From: Acidimicrobiia bacterium
GTDB taxonomy: Bacteria; Actinomycetota; Acidimicrobiia; Acidimicrobiales; Bin134
DNA length: 36,325 nucleotides
Assembly (NCBI GenBank): GCA_022821445.1
Contig: JAJEDQ010000019.1
Span: 1 to 36,325, forward strand
Reading direction: 5' to 3'
Below, one piece after another: positions 27,877-36,200 of the stretch; the stretch's first letter is position 1; each line of letters opens with the position of its first letter. The translations under genes and the position numbers were made by a program. Under the pieces are notes generated by a model. It was not told the origin of the DNA. It saw only the letters and a program-made list of their open reading frames with translations, and did not search any database.

Positions 27877-28069
27877 GCCACAAGTCTACTGACACCAGTG
27901 ACAACATCTCTGTGGCTCACATCCAGGCCTGTATCTGCTACACAATGTCGTCATTACATTGCGAGCACTTGAGACGTTTCGGGCAGTGGCAAGGCCTGGT
28001 AGATGGACAACTTCCTCGTAGACCGGGATCCAACGACCTGGTCGGCACCATCGGGATTTCCGTCATCAC
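27649..28069. repeat. Direct repeat, copy 2 (about 420 bp)
   Basis: Partner of 26110-26530. It covers the 5' half of the small minus-strand gene, the divergent promoter region and the start of the methylase gene. Conserved blocks in the non-coding spacer include CTCTGTGGCTCACATCCAGG and CTACACAATGTCGTCAT. Conservation of the spacer suggests regulatory content or recent common origin. Confidence 0.85.
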
Positions 28070-31000
28070 TGACACCGGCAGGGGTGTTTGTTCAAGGTGC
28101 TCCCAGCGGGTTGGAGGTGACGCTGGTTCGAGCGTCTAGTAAGCCCAGGGCAGCGGAACTGCGTGATGGGTGGTCGAAGCGGCGGGCCGGGCGGGCCAGC
28201 CCGGTGCTGCTCGTGGCGTTCTATCCCACTGCTGAAGGTCAGCGGGTTTCCTTGTGCGGCCCGGTGGGGGAGCCGCCCGTGGTGCACCGCGACCTCGAAG
28301 TGTCGCAGGCCGAGCGCCTGTCTGAGGTTGCGTTGAGCGAGCCCAGCCACCACGCCGCCACCCGGTTCCTGTTGGCGGCCATGCCCGAGCTGGAGTCGCC
28401 CTTCCCCGGGCTCCGCAACGTGGGCCTGTTGGCCACCCAAGAGCTAAGGGCCGGCGTACCCGATCGAACAGACTGGCCGACCGCCAGCCACAAGTCGCTG
28501 GCGCTTTTGGGGCGTCGGGGCCGACGACTGGTAGAGGGCTTGGGCTTTCACATCGAGACGCTGGCCACCAACGCCTCCGTGCTCACTATTGACGGCCGCA
28601 ATCATGCCGTGGCCGTGTTCTGCGACGAGGACGAGCCCTTCGAGGCGCCGTCGAGCCGGTTCGACAGCACCTCCCCGGTGTCGAGGGCTCTGGCTCTGGC
28701 CGACCAGCACCGGGTCGACTGGGTGATTCTAACCCGGTCGTCGGAGATCCGCCTCTACGCCGCCCGCCCCGACACCGGGGTGGGTCGCAAGGGTCGGGCC
28801 GAGACCTTCGTGGAGCTGAACCTGTCGCTGGTTCCCGACGAGTTGGCCGGCTACCTGCACCTGCTGTTCTCAGCCGATGCGCTGGCCGACAACGGCACTC
28901 TCGATCAGATTCTCGAGCACTCGGCCGATTTCGTCGCCGAGTTGGCCGTGCGACTGTGCGAGCGGGTGTACCACCAGACGGTGCCGGCGCTGGCCAAAGC
29001 GGTGGCAGCCCGGCTGTCCCCTGGTCGACACGGAGACGACTTGGGCGAGGGCGATCTGGCCGACGCCTATGAGCAGGTCATGGTGATTCTGTTCCGGCTG
29101 CTGTTCGTGGCCTATGCCGAGGACAAGGACCTGTTGCCCTACCGCACCAACGGGCGCTACGCCGACCACTCGCTCTCGCACATCGCCCGGCTGCTGGCCG
29201 ATGATCGCCGTTTGGGCCGCGCCGACTATGACGAGCGGGCCACCGACCTGTGGGACGACGTGAACCAGCTTTGGGATGCGGTCAACCACGGCAATGCCGA
29301 CTGGGGCGTGCCCGCCTACAACGGCGGCTTGTTCTCCGCCGATCCCGAGGTGAGCCCTTCGGGAGCGGCCATCGCCGACATCAGCCTCACCAATGCTGAG
29401 TTCGGTCCCGCTCTCTCCGCGGTGCTGGTGGACCAGAGTCCCGAGGGGGTGGGACCGGTGGACTTCAGGTCTCTTTCAGTGCGGGAGTTCGGCACCATCT
29501 ACGAGGGCCTGTTGGAGTCGAAGCTGTCCGTGGCCCAAGACGACCTCGCCATCAAGGCCATCAAGGGCAAAGAGCAGTACGTGCCCGCGGCCGGAGACGA
29601 CGAAGCAGAGGTGGAGGCCGGCGCGGTGTATTTCCACAACCGCTCAGGGGTGCGCAAGGCCACCGGCTCCTACTTCACAAAGCCTTTCGCCGTCGAGCAC
29701 CTGCTCGACAACGCATTGGAGCCCGCCCTCGACGACCACATTTCCCGACTCGACCAACTGCGAGAGCAGGGCGACGAAGCCGCGGTGGCCGAAGCGTTCT
29801 TCGACTTCCGCTGCGCCGACATCGCCATGGGCTCGGCCCACTTCCTGGTGGCCGCCGTCGACCGGATCGAGGCCCGTCTGTCGGCTTGGCTCACCCTTCA
29901 CCCCGTCGCCGCAGTGACCGCAGAACTCAACCGCCTGCGCACCACCGCCCTCGAAGCCCTGGGCGATCTGGCCGACGGGGTGCCGATCGAATCCGGCTCC
30001 CTGCTTCGTCGCCAAGTGGCCCGCCACTGCGTCTACGGCGTGGACAAGAACCGAGTAGCCGTCGAACTCGCCCGCCTAGCCATCTGGGTCCACACCTTCG
30101 TCCCCGGCCTGCCCCTCTCATTCCTCGACCACAACCTCGTCCAAGGCGACAGCCTGACTGGGGTTGGGACTCTCGACGAAGTGGTCGCTGCATTCGAGCC
30201 CGATGCCGATCCCCTGGCCCCGAGCCTGTTCCGCAGTCAGATTGAAGATCTGCTGTCTGTCGCTGAGTACGCGCTGCGCCGCTTGGCCCGCACTTCTGAT
30301 GCCAGCAAACGCGAGATCGACGAAGCCCGCGATGCCCATCGCGAAGCTCAAGCCGCAGTAGCGGGAGCAAAAGCCCTGTTTGACGTGATAACCGCCTATC
30401 GGGCCAAGAAGTGTTCACTGCCCGAGAACTTCGACCCTTCTGTGTTTCAGCGAATAGCCCACACCAGTGCAGCGGCAGAGGCGGTTGACATCCTTCAGCC
30501 CGTCCACTTTCCCGCCGCGTTTCCAGAGGTGTTTCTGCGAGCTCGCCCCGGCTTCGACTGTTTGATTGGCAACCCTCCGTGGGAGCAGGTGGTCGTACAA
30601 GAACACGTGTGGTGGGGTATCCATTTGCCGGGTATCAGGAGCCTATCGATCAAGCAGATGAACAACGCCATTGCCCGATTTCGTCGAGCCAGGCCTGATC
30701 TGGAGTCAGATTTTGAGCTGGAACTGGAGCGAGCAGAGGAGATGCGAACGGTCTTGCGCGCTGCCTATCCGGGTCTGGGATCAGGCCGGACCGATTACTA
30801 CCAAGCCTTTGCTTGGGCGAATCTGAGTTTGGCCTGCCAAGGAGGAAGAATCGGGCTGGTGCTGCCCCATACCGCGGTGAATGCCGACGGCATGGGCAAA
30901 TGGCGCACCGAGATCGTTGGCGCTCCAGATGTCGGCGAAGTCACGCGGGGGGGGGGGGGGGGCGGGCCCCGCCCGATGCGGTTGTCGGTGGCGACGGTCA

Positions 31001-31641
31001 TCAACCACAAGGGATGGGTGTTCGAAGGAGTCCACAATTCCTACACGGTGGCGTTGGTGGCAGTCACCCGGTGTTTTCCGCGGCTACCTGCCTCAACACC
31101 AAACAGTGGGCATTCGATGGAGTGGACGGCCGCTACACCGTCTCCCTCATCGCCGTCTACAAGGTCAACCCCCGAAGCGAGCCTCGGGGGTGGCTTTGAG
31201 GGCGACCCCGACGAGCCGCATGTAGCCATCTATCCGGGGCCAGCGAGTTCATTAGCTCAGTTTCACGAGCTTGTAGACGGCAAGCCCGAATCGGTGCGAG
31301 TGTCGGAGTTCGTCGGCTGGTCTACCAGTGCGTCGTTTCCGCAGCTTCCCACCCGGTCGGCAATTCGGGTATGGCGCAAGATGAAGCAGCATCCTCGTCT
31401 TGACGAGCCGAGCCGAGCCGAGCCGAGCCGAGCCGAGCCGAGCCGAGCCGAGCCGAGCCGAGCCGAGCCGAGCAATTCTACCGGATGTGGCGGGTCAGAC
31501 CCTTGCAAGGGGATCTCAACGCTACGACCGACAAGCCCCGGTTCATCCTGGACGGTGGAGAGTCCGCCCGCACCGGGAGCTCGACGCTACAGCCGACAAG
31601 CACAAATTCATCCTCGACGAGGGCAGAGCAGCCATGAGTGA
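28003..31641 (+). CDS. Eco57I-like N6-adenine DNA methylase, frame-interrupted (OFF state)
   Basis: The open frame is 1212 residues. Residues 1-~540 are a large N-terminal region typical of type IIG/BREX/DISARM-like methylases. SGVRKATGSYFTKPFAVEHL (~548-567) is the pre-SAM motif. CADIAMGSAHFLVAA (~604) is SAM motif I. The catalytic motif is IGNPPWEQ near 855. After residue ~980 the frame crosses a G16 tract (RGGGGGG) and later a (AGCCG)13 tract read as EPSRA repeats, then runs into an unrelated proline/serine-rich tail and stops at 31641. The genuine C-terminal continuation lies in another frame (31400-32383). As written the protein would have a methylase core but no proper target-recognition end. 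Confidence 0.82.
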   Translation: MDNFLVDRDPTTWSAPSGFPSSLTPAGVFVQGAPSGLEVTLVRASSKPRAAELRDGWSKRRAGRASPVLLVAFYPTAEGQRVSLCGPVGEPPVVHRDLEVSQAERLSEVALSEPSHHAATRFLLAAMPELESPFPGLRNVGLLATQELRAGVPDRTDWPTASHKSLALLGRRGRRLVEGLGFHIETLATNASVLTIDGRNHAVAVFCDEDEPFEAPSSRFDSTSPVSRALALADQHRVDWVILTRSSEIRLYAARPDTGVGRKGRAETFVELNLSLVPDELAGYLHLLFSADALADNGTLDQILEHSADFVAELAVRLCERVYHQTVPALAKAVAARLSPGRHGDDLGEGDLADAYEQVMVILFRLLFVAYAEDKDLLPYRTNGRYADHSLSHIARLLADDRRLGRADYDERATDLWDDVNQLWDAVNHGNADWGVPAYNGGLFSADPEVSPSGAAIADISLTNAEFGPALSAVLVDQSPEGVGPVDFRSLSVREFGTIYEGLLESKLSVAQDDLAIKAIKGKEQYVPAAGDDEAEVEAGAVYFHNRSGVRKATGSYFTKPFAVEHLLDNALEPALDDHISRLDQLREQGDEAAVAEAFFDFRCADIAMGSAHFLVAAVDRIEARLSAWLTLHPVAAVTAELNRLRTTALEALGDLADGVPIESGSLLRRQVARHCVYGVDKNRVAVELARLAIWVHTFVPGLPLSFLDHNLVQGDSLTGVGTLDEVVAAFEPDADPLAPSLFRSQIEDLLSVAEYALRRLARTSDASKREIDEARDAHREAQAAVAGAKALFDVITAYRAKKCSLPENFDPSVFQRIAHTSAAAEAVDILQPVHFPAAFPEVFLRARPGFDCLIGNPPWEQVVVQEHVWWGIHLPGIRSLSIKQMNNAIARFRRARPDLESDFELELERAEEMRTVLRAAYPGLGSGRTDYYQAFAWANLSLACQGGRIGLVLPHTAVNADGMGKWRTEIVGAPDVGEVTRGGGGGGPRPMRLSVATVINHKGWVFEGVHNSYTVALVAVTRCFPRLPASTPNSGHSMEWTAATPSPSSPSTRSTPEASLGGGFEGDPDEPHVAIYPGPASSLAQFHELVDGKPESVRVSEFVGWSTSASFPQLPTRSAIRVWRKMKQHPRLDEPSRAEPSRAEPSRAEPSRAEPSNSTGCGGSDPCKGISTLRPTSPGSSWTVESPPAPGARRYSRQAQIHPRRGQSSHE
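30947..30962. repeat. G16 homopolymer inside the methylase gene
   Basis: Sixteen consecutive G residues, followed at once by CGGGCCCCGCCC, which can fold back as a GC hairpin. The tract encodes a poly-glycine run between the conserved GEVT and the NHKGWVF motif. Long G tracts are classical slipped-strand sites in phase-variable genes, and they are also a known sequencing and assembly hazard. Confidence 0.9.
30997..31160 (+). repeat. Two diverged copies of one methylase motif in different frames (A1, A2)
   Basis: A1 (31000-31068, main frame) encodes INHKGWVFEGVHNSYTVALV and on. A2 (31092-31160, third frame) encodes LNTKQWAFDGVDGRYTVSLI and on. The two are homologous over 23 codons (W-F-GV-YTV-L-AV), 92 bp apart. 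A2 would read on correctly into the downstream main frame if the C5 run at 31169-31173 were C4 (KVNPEASLGGG). The arrangement suggests that an allele-like segment was inserted upstream of A2. Confidence 0.75.
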
Positions 31642-32383
31642 CGGGCACCGCAGGTGGCCTGTGTACAAAGGTGCCTCGTTCGACTTGTGGAATCCTGACA
31701 CCGGTGCTTACTACGCCTCAGTCGATGCTGAGGAGATCACCCATCACCTCCAGCAGAAGCGACTGCGGCAGCACCGAACATCCAAGTCGCCGTTCGCGGA
31801 GTTCTCGGGCGAACACATTGAAGACCCGCAAACCCTGCCGTGTCTGAGGCCACGTATTGCATTTCGCGACATAACCAATAGCACCAATACCCGAACGGTG
31901 GTAACTGCCCTTGTGCCTGGCGAGGTTGTCATAACCAATCAAGGGCCATACTTGCTGTGGCCGAAGGGCGACGTGCGAGATCAGGCATTCCTCCTTGGCG
32001 CGCTCTCGTCAATGATTCTGGACTGGTACGCCCGTCGAGTAGTTGAGCTGCATTTGAATTTCCACATCCTCAATAGCTTTCCTATCCCCGACCCTGGCGA
32101 GGGACACCCAGTCCGGGACCGTGTAGTCGTGATCGCCGGGCGCCTCGCTGCGGTGGATGAGCGGTTTGTGGAGTGGGCGGCGGAGGTGGGGGTGCCGGTG
32201 GGGTCGGCCAATGACGAGGCGATAAAGCAAGACCTCATCTGCGAGCTCGACGCCTGCGTCGCTCACCTCTACGGCCTCGACGAAGATGACTTGGCCGTGG
32301 TCTATGACACCTTCAGCGAAACCGTCGACTACTCCGACCGCCACGCCGCCGTCCTCGCCCACTTCAGAAGGCTCGCTGAGTGA
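31400..32383 (+). CDS. C-terminal (target-recognition) part of the methylase in a shifted frame
   Basis: The open frame begins at TTG 31400 within the repeat tract; the conserved part starts at WRVRPHRELDATADKHKF (31556), and an internal ATG lies at 31634. WPVYKGASFDLWNPDTG, EFSGEHIEDP, RIAFRDITNSTNTRT and LNSFPIP are typical of the C-terminal specificity region of Eco57I/PglX-like methylases, and NSFPIP is the usual motif near its end. It is therefore the missing end of the gene that starts at 28003. If expressed alone it would lack the catalytic core. It ends with TGA 32381-32383, convergent with the PIN gene 11 bp away. Confidence 0.8.
   Translation: MTSRAEPSRAEPSRAEPSRAEPSRAILPDVAGQTLARGSQRYDRQAPVHPGRWRVRPHRELDATADKHKFILDEGRAAMSDGHRRWPVYKGASFDLWNPDTGAYYASVDAEEITHHLQQKRLRQHRTSKSPFAEFSGEHIEDPQTLPCLRPRIAFRDITNSTNTRTVVTALVPGEVVITNQGPYLLWPKGDVRDQAFLLGALSSMILDWYARRVVELHLNFHILNSFPIPDPGEGHPVRDRVVVIAGRLAAVDERFVEWAAEVGVPVGSANDEAIKQDLICELDACVAHLYGLDEDDLAVVYDTFSETVDYSDRHAAVLAHFRRLAE
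31406..31470. repeat. (AGCCG)13 pentanucleotide tract inside the methylase gene
   Basis: Thirteen perfect AGCCG units, flanked by partial units (CG before, AGC after). The unit length is not a multiple of three, so each gain or loss of a unit changes the frame. With 13 units the incoming frame leads to an early stop at 31641. With 14 (or 11) units it would join the frame of the 31400-32383 C-terminal segment. Confidence 0.95.
31488..31621 (+). repeat. Two diverged copies of a second methylase motif in tandem (B1, B2)
   Basis: B1 (31488-31556, third frame) encodes WRVRPLQGDLNATTDKPRFI and on. B2 (31556-31621, second frame) encodes WRVRPHRELDATADKHKFIL and on. They abut directly, are alignable over about 22 codons, and differ at many bases, so they come from two diverged alleles. 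Only B2 is in frame with the C-terminal region. B1 follows the AGCCG tract just as A1 follows the G tract. Confidence 0.8.
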
Positions 32384-32394
32384 GCGGCGCTCAA

Positions 32395-32829
32395 CTACTC
32401 CTTTCGGCTGTCCAGCGGGGACATACCCAGTTTGCGCAGATCCCGCCGTTTCCAGGGCCCGGGCTTGTTCAGGTGCTTGTCTCCCGCCCACACCACGCCC
32501 CCGTGGGCCATCGCTGTGGCCGCAGCATGAGCATCAGCCCAAGGGATGCGGCTTGTGACCACCAGCCTTGCGGCGCTGCGGGTCACTTCCAAAGTGGGTG
32601 CTTCGACTTGGGCGCTTGCGCAGAAGAAGTCCCAGATGCTGTCCGCAGTCGCGAATCCTCTGCGGCGGGCCAATGTGTAGTGGACCTCACCCAGATTGAT
32701 ACTGCAGACGATGATGGAAACCGGCTCTCCGAGCAATCCCTCCAGTTCCTTCACGATCGCGGGTTCCCCGTTCGCGTAGCGCACGATCGGCCATGCGTCG
32801 AGGACGACAGGCGGACGATTCGATTTCAG
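32395..32829 (-). CDS. PIN-domain toxin, VapC-like
   Basis: A predicted metal-dependent RNase. The first conserved aspartate is in PPVVLDAWPIV, then the NLGEV glutamate, and late acidic positions WADAHAA and WAGDKHLN. The conventional GTG at 32784 would cut off the first aspartate. I therefore extend to CTG 32829, which overlaps the antitoxin stop (CTGA, like the usual ATGA), giving about 144 residues. That start is inferred and no ATG or GTG is available in frame. It is encoded opposite to and between the methylase and helicase genes. Confidence 0.7.
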   Translation of the reverse strand: MKSNRPPVVLDAWPIVRYANGEPAIVKELEGLLGEPVSIIVCSINLGEVHYTLARRRGFATADSIWDFFCASAQVEAPTLEVTRSAARLVVTSRIPWADAHAAATAMAHGGVVWAGDKHLNKPGPWKRRDLRKLGMSPLDSRKE

Positions 32830-33131
32830 GAATCCGCCTCTTCGCCGTCGGGCAAGAAGTACGACGATCCGTCTTCGCGGAAGACCCGCATTTTGATAAT
32901 CCCGGCGCGCCCTAGGTCAACCAGGGTGTTGGGGTATATCTCCCTCAGGGCTGCCCGTTCCTCGAGGTACGCAGACGTGATGTCGTCGCCTGAGCCGATG
33001 TTCTCCTCGCAGAATTTCCTGAACTCGGCGATTGCAGCCAGTTTTTCCTCTAGAGGCCGAAGATGGGGCGGCACTGGTTCATTTACAGCGGCATTTCCCT
33101 GCTCTACGTCCACGGGAGCCATCTCTTCCAC
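32826..33131 (-). CDS. Probable antitoxin partner of the PIN toxin
   Basis: A 101-residue acidic protein starting MEEMAPVDVEQ (second ATG at 33122). It has a helical centre (EEKLAAIAEFRKFCEENIG) and a C-terminal beta-rich part ending SSYFLPDGEEADS. I do not recognise a DNA-binding fold such as AbrB or RHH with confidence. Its role is inferred from its place immediately upstream of, and overlapping, the PIN gene. It is divergent from the helicase gene. Confidence 0.6.
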   Translation of the reverse strand: MEEMAPVDVEQGNAAVNEPVPPHLRPLEEKLAAIAEFRKFCEENIGSGDDITSAYLEERAALREIYPNTLVDLGRAGIIKMRVFREDGSSYFLPDGEEADS

Positions 33132-33163
33132 GCTTCCAACCCTACAGGAGTTTCATGCTATTG

Positions 33164-33187
33164 CAACCCCTTTTAATTCAGGGGTTG
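33164..33187. promoter_or_regulatory. Perfect 8-bp inverted repeat between antitoxin and helicase genes
   Basis: CAACCCCT (33164-33171) and AGGGGTTG (33180-33187) are separated by the A/T-rich loop TTTAATTC. It lies in the 69-bp divergent spacer, 13 bp before the helicase ATG. It could be an autoregulatory operator of the toxin-antitoxin pair, a control site for the helicase, or an mRNA hairpin in the helicase leader. Confidence 0.5.
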
Positions 33188-33200
33188 GTACGGAGGTGGC

Positions 33201-36200
33201 ATGACCGCGGTTGAGAAGCCGGAGTTGGCCGTCAACCGGGGCCAGGACACGGTGGCGGGGGCGCTGAACGGGTTTATTTCCCATGCTGCAACTGGGTTTG
33301 TGGGCGGGGCATGCTTGGACGTAGCCACTGCCTATTTCAACGTGGGCGGGTACTCGCTGCTGGCCGATTCGCTGGATCAGGTCACTGGCGTTCGGCTGTT
33401 ACTGGGAGCAGAGCCGACCCCGCCGGAGAGCCGTCGGCGGGCGCTGCGGACTGAATCGGCCAATCCGCAACGGGCGATCCGGGCTCGGCTGCGCCAGGCC
33501 CTTGAGGACCACGAGCAGAACCTTGTGGTTGAGCGAGACCACTTGGGGTTCACGTTCGAGGTTGATGCCTCCACTCGCCGGCTGGTGGAGTGGCTGCGCT
33601 CGGAGAATGTCCAAGTGCGCCGCTTGGAAGGACAATTCTTGCACGGCAAGGCCTTCTTGGTAGGGGACCGCTCCCACGGGGTGGTGGCCGGGTCGTCCAA
33701 CTTCACCTATGCGGGGTTGGCCACCAACTTGGAGCTGAATCTAGGCAACTACTCGCCCCATGTGGTGGGCCAGGTACGCGACTGGTTCGACGAGCTGTGG
33801 GCCGAAGCCCAGGAATACGACCTGGCCTCGCTGTTCGAGGCTCGGTTTGAGCCACACTCCCCTCAGCTCGTGTATCTGCGGATGCTGTGGGAGTTCTACG
33901 GCGAGGAATTGGAGGCTGAGGCCGCTGCTCAGGGTGCGCCGCAGATCCACCTCACCAATTTCCAGTCCGATGGGCTGTGGCGGGCCCGGCGCATCTTGGA
34001 TGAGCGCAACGGGGTCCTCATTGCCGACGAGGTCGGCTTGGGCAAGACGTTCTTGGCCGGAGAGCTGATTCGGGAGGCGGTGCAAGATCGCCGCCAGCGG
34101 GTGTTGGTGATCACCCCGGCCACGCTGCGCGACGGGCCGTGGCGGGCATTTGTTCATGAGCACCTGTTGGCGGTGGAGCTTGTGTCCTACGAGGAGCTGA
34201 TGGCCGACAATCGTCTAAACCCCGAGCACACAACTGCCAGCAAGCTGAGAGCCGACATCAACGAATACGCCATGGTGGTGATCGACGAGGCCCACAATCT
34301 CCGCAACCCCGGCACCCAGCGGGCCCACGCGCTGCGCCAGCTTTTGGCCGGTTCGCCGCCCAAGGAGCTGGTGATGCTCACCGCCACCCCGGTGAACAAC
34401 AGCTTGTGGGACTTGTATCACCTGCTGGGCTACTTCCTGCGCAACGACGCTGTATTTGCCGATGCTGGCATTCGCTCTCTGCGCGACCACTTCGCCAAAG
34501 CGATTGCTCTCAACCCCGACGACCTCACCCCCGAGCATTTGTTCGACGTGCTGGACGCGGTGGCGGTCCGCCGAACCAGGTCGTTTGTCAAGCGCTTCTA
34601 CCCCAACGACACCATCAAGGTCGGCGGGCAGGAACAGCAGATCGTCTTCCCCACTCCCCGGGTCCACAAGGTGGACTACAACCTCGATGAGGTGATGCCC
34701 GGTTTCTTCGACCGGTTCGCCCACGCGCTCGATCCCGACGCCAGCGTCGAAGATCCCGGCGTGCTCACCATGGCCCGCTATTCGCCGTCGCAGTTTCGCT
34801 TGGACCGAGTAGAGGATGCTTACGAGAAACAGCTCGCCGGGCTGTTGCGTTCCGGATTGCTGAAGCGGTTCGAGTCTTCGCCCTATGCCTTTGCTGAGAC
34901 CTGCGAGAGGATGGCCAAGAGCCACGACGCCTTTCTGTCGCTACTGGACAACGGCCGGGTGGCCACTGGCGAAGCTTTGGCCGACTGGATCGCTACGGAC
35001 TCCGACGAGATGGACGAAGACCAGGTCGACACCTTCCTAGGAGGCATCGTCGGGGTGTCCGATGACGCCGCCGAGTACGACCTCGAACATCTCCGAGGGT
35101 ACGTAGACAGAGATCGACACCTGCTGAGGTCGTTCGCCGCCGGGGCCCGCACCGTCACCCACCCCGACGATCCCAACCTGGCCGCGTTGGTCGAGGAGCT
35201 GGCCCAGATCGCCGCAGAGGCCGCCGCGGAGGGGATCGGTCCAGACGATGTGCGCGACCGGCGCAAGGTGTTGATCTTCAGCTATTACGCCGACACCGTC
35301 GACTGGGTTTTCGAGCATCTGGATACCACGGTTGAAACCGACGAGCGTCTGGCTCCCTATCGGGGCCGCATCGCCTCGCTGGCTGGCAACTCCGGGTTGG
35401 GAAGCAAGGAGCGAGTGCTGTGGGGGTTCGCCCCAAAAACCACCGACGCCCCCGAGGGTGCCGACGACGACCGGTTCGACATCGTGGTGGCCACCGATGT
35501 GCTGGCCGAGGGGGTGAACCTCCAGCAGGCCCGTCACATCATCAACTACGACCTGCCCTGGAACCCGATGCGGCTAGTGCAGCGCCACGGTCGCATCGAC
35601 CGCATCGGCTCGCACCACACTGAGGTGTTCCTGCGCTGCGTATTCCCCGACGATCGCCTCGACGACCTGCTCGGTCTTGAAGAGCGACTCCACAGGAAGA
35701 TCGCCCAGGCCGCCGCCAGCATCGGGGTTGGTGAGGTGCTGCCCGACCAGGCTGCCCAGGTCGAAATCAACTTCACTGAGACCAAAGAGGAAATCGACCG
35801 TCTCCGCAACGAGGACGCCGAGTTGTTCGAACGAGGCGGCACGGCCCGAGGCGCACTGTCAGGCGAGGAGTTCCGCCAAGAACTGCGCCAAGCCCTTGAA
35901 GACTCCGACCTGGCCCGCCAGATCAAGTCCCTCCCTTGGGGCTCAGGCTCAGGCATGGCCGTGGCAAGCTCCGATGGGCGCCCCGGCTACATATTCTGCG
36001 CCCGAGTAGGCGACCACAGCAAACCCCTATTCCGTTTTGTCGAAACCGGCTCCGACACCGATAGCCCCGTGGTCGACGAAACCCTGGCCTGCCTCCACAA
36101 GGCCCGCCCCCCAGATGGGTTCGGCACCGACCGCCAACTAGACGATGCCACCATCCAAGGCGCCTTTACCGCCTGGGAAACAGCAAGAGACGACATTGTG

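Noticed and set aside
27576-28139. 187-codon plus frame before the methylase
   Set aside because: Antisense to the small operon and overlapping the methylase start in another frame; no motif.
30813-31199. Independent small gene in the third frame of the methylase
   Set aside because: Its start is a shadow of the main frame. Only the A2 motif near its end is meaningful, as part of the mosaic methylase.
31406-31470. CRISPR array or minisatellite outside genes
   Set aside because: A 5-bp perfect unit without spacers, in a coding region. It is a simple sequence repeat.
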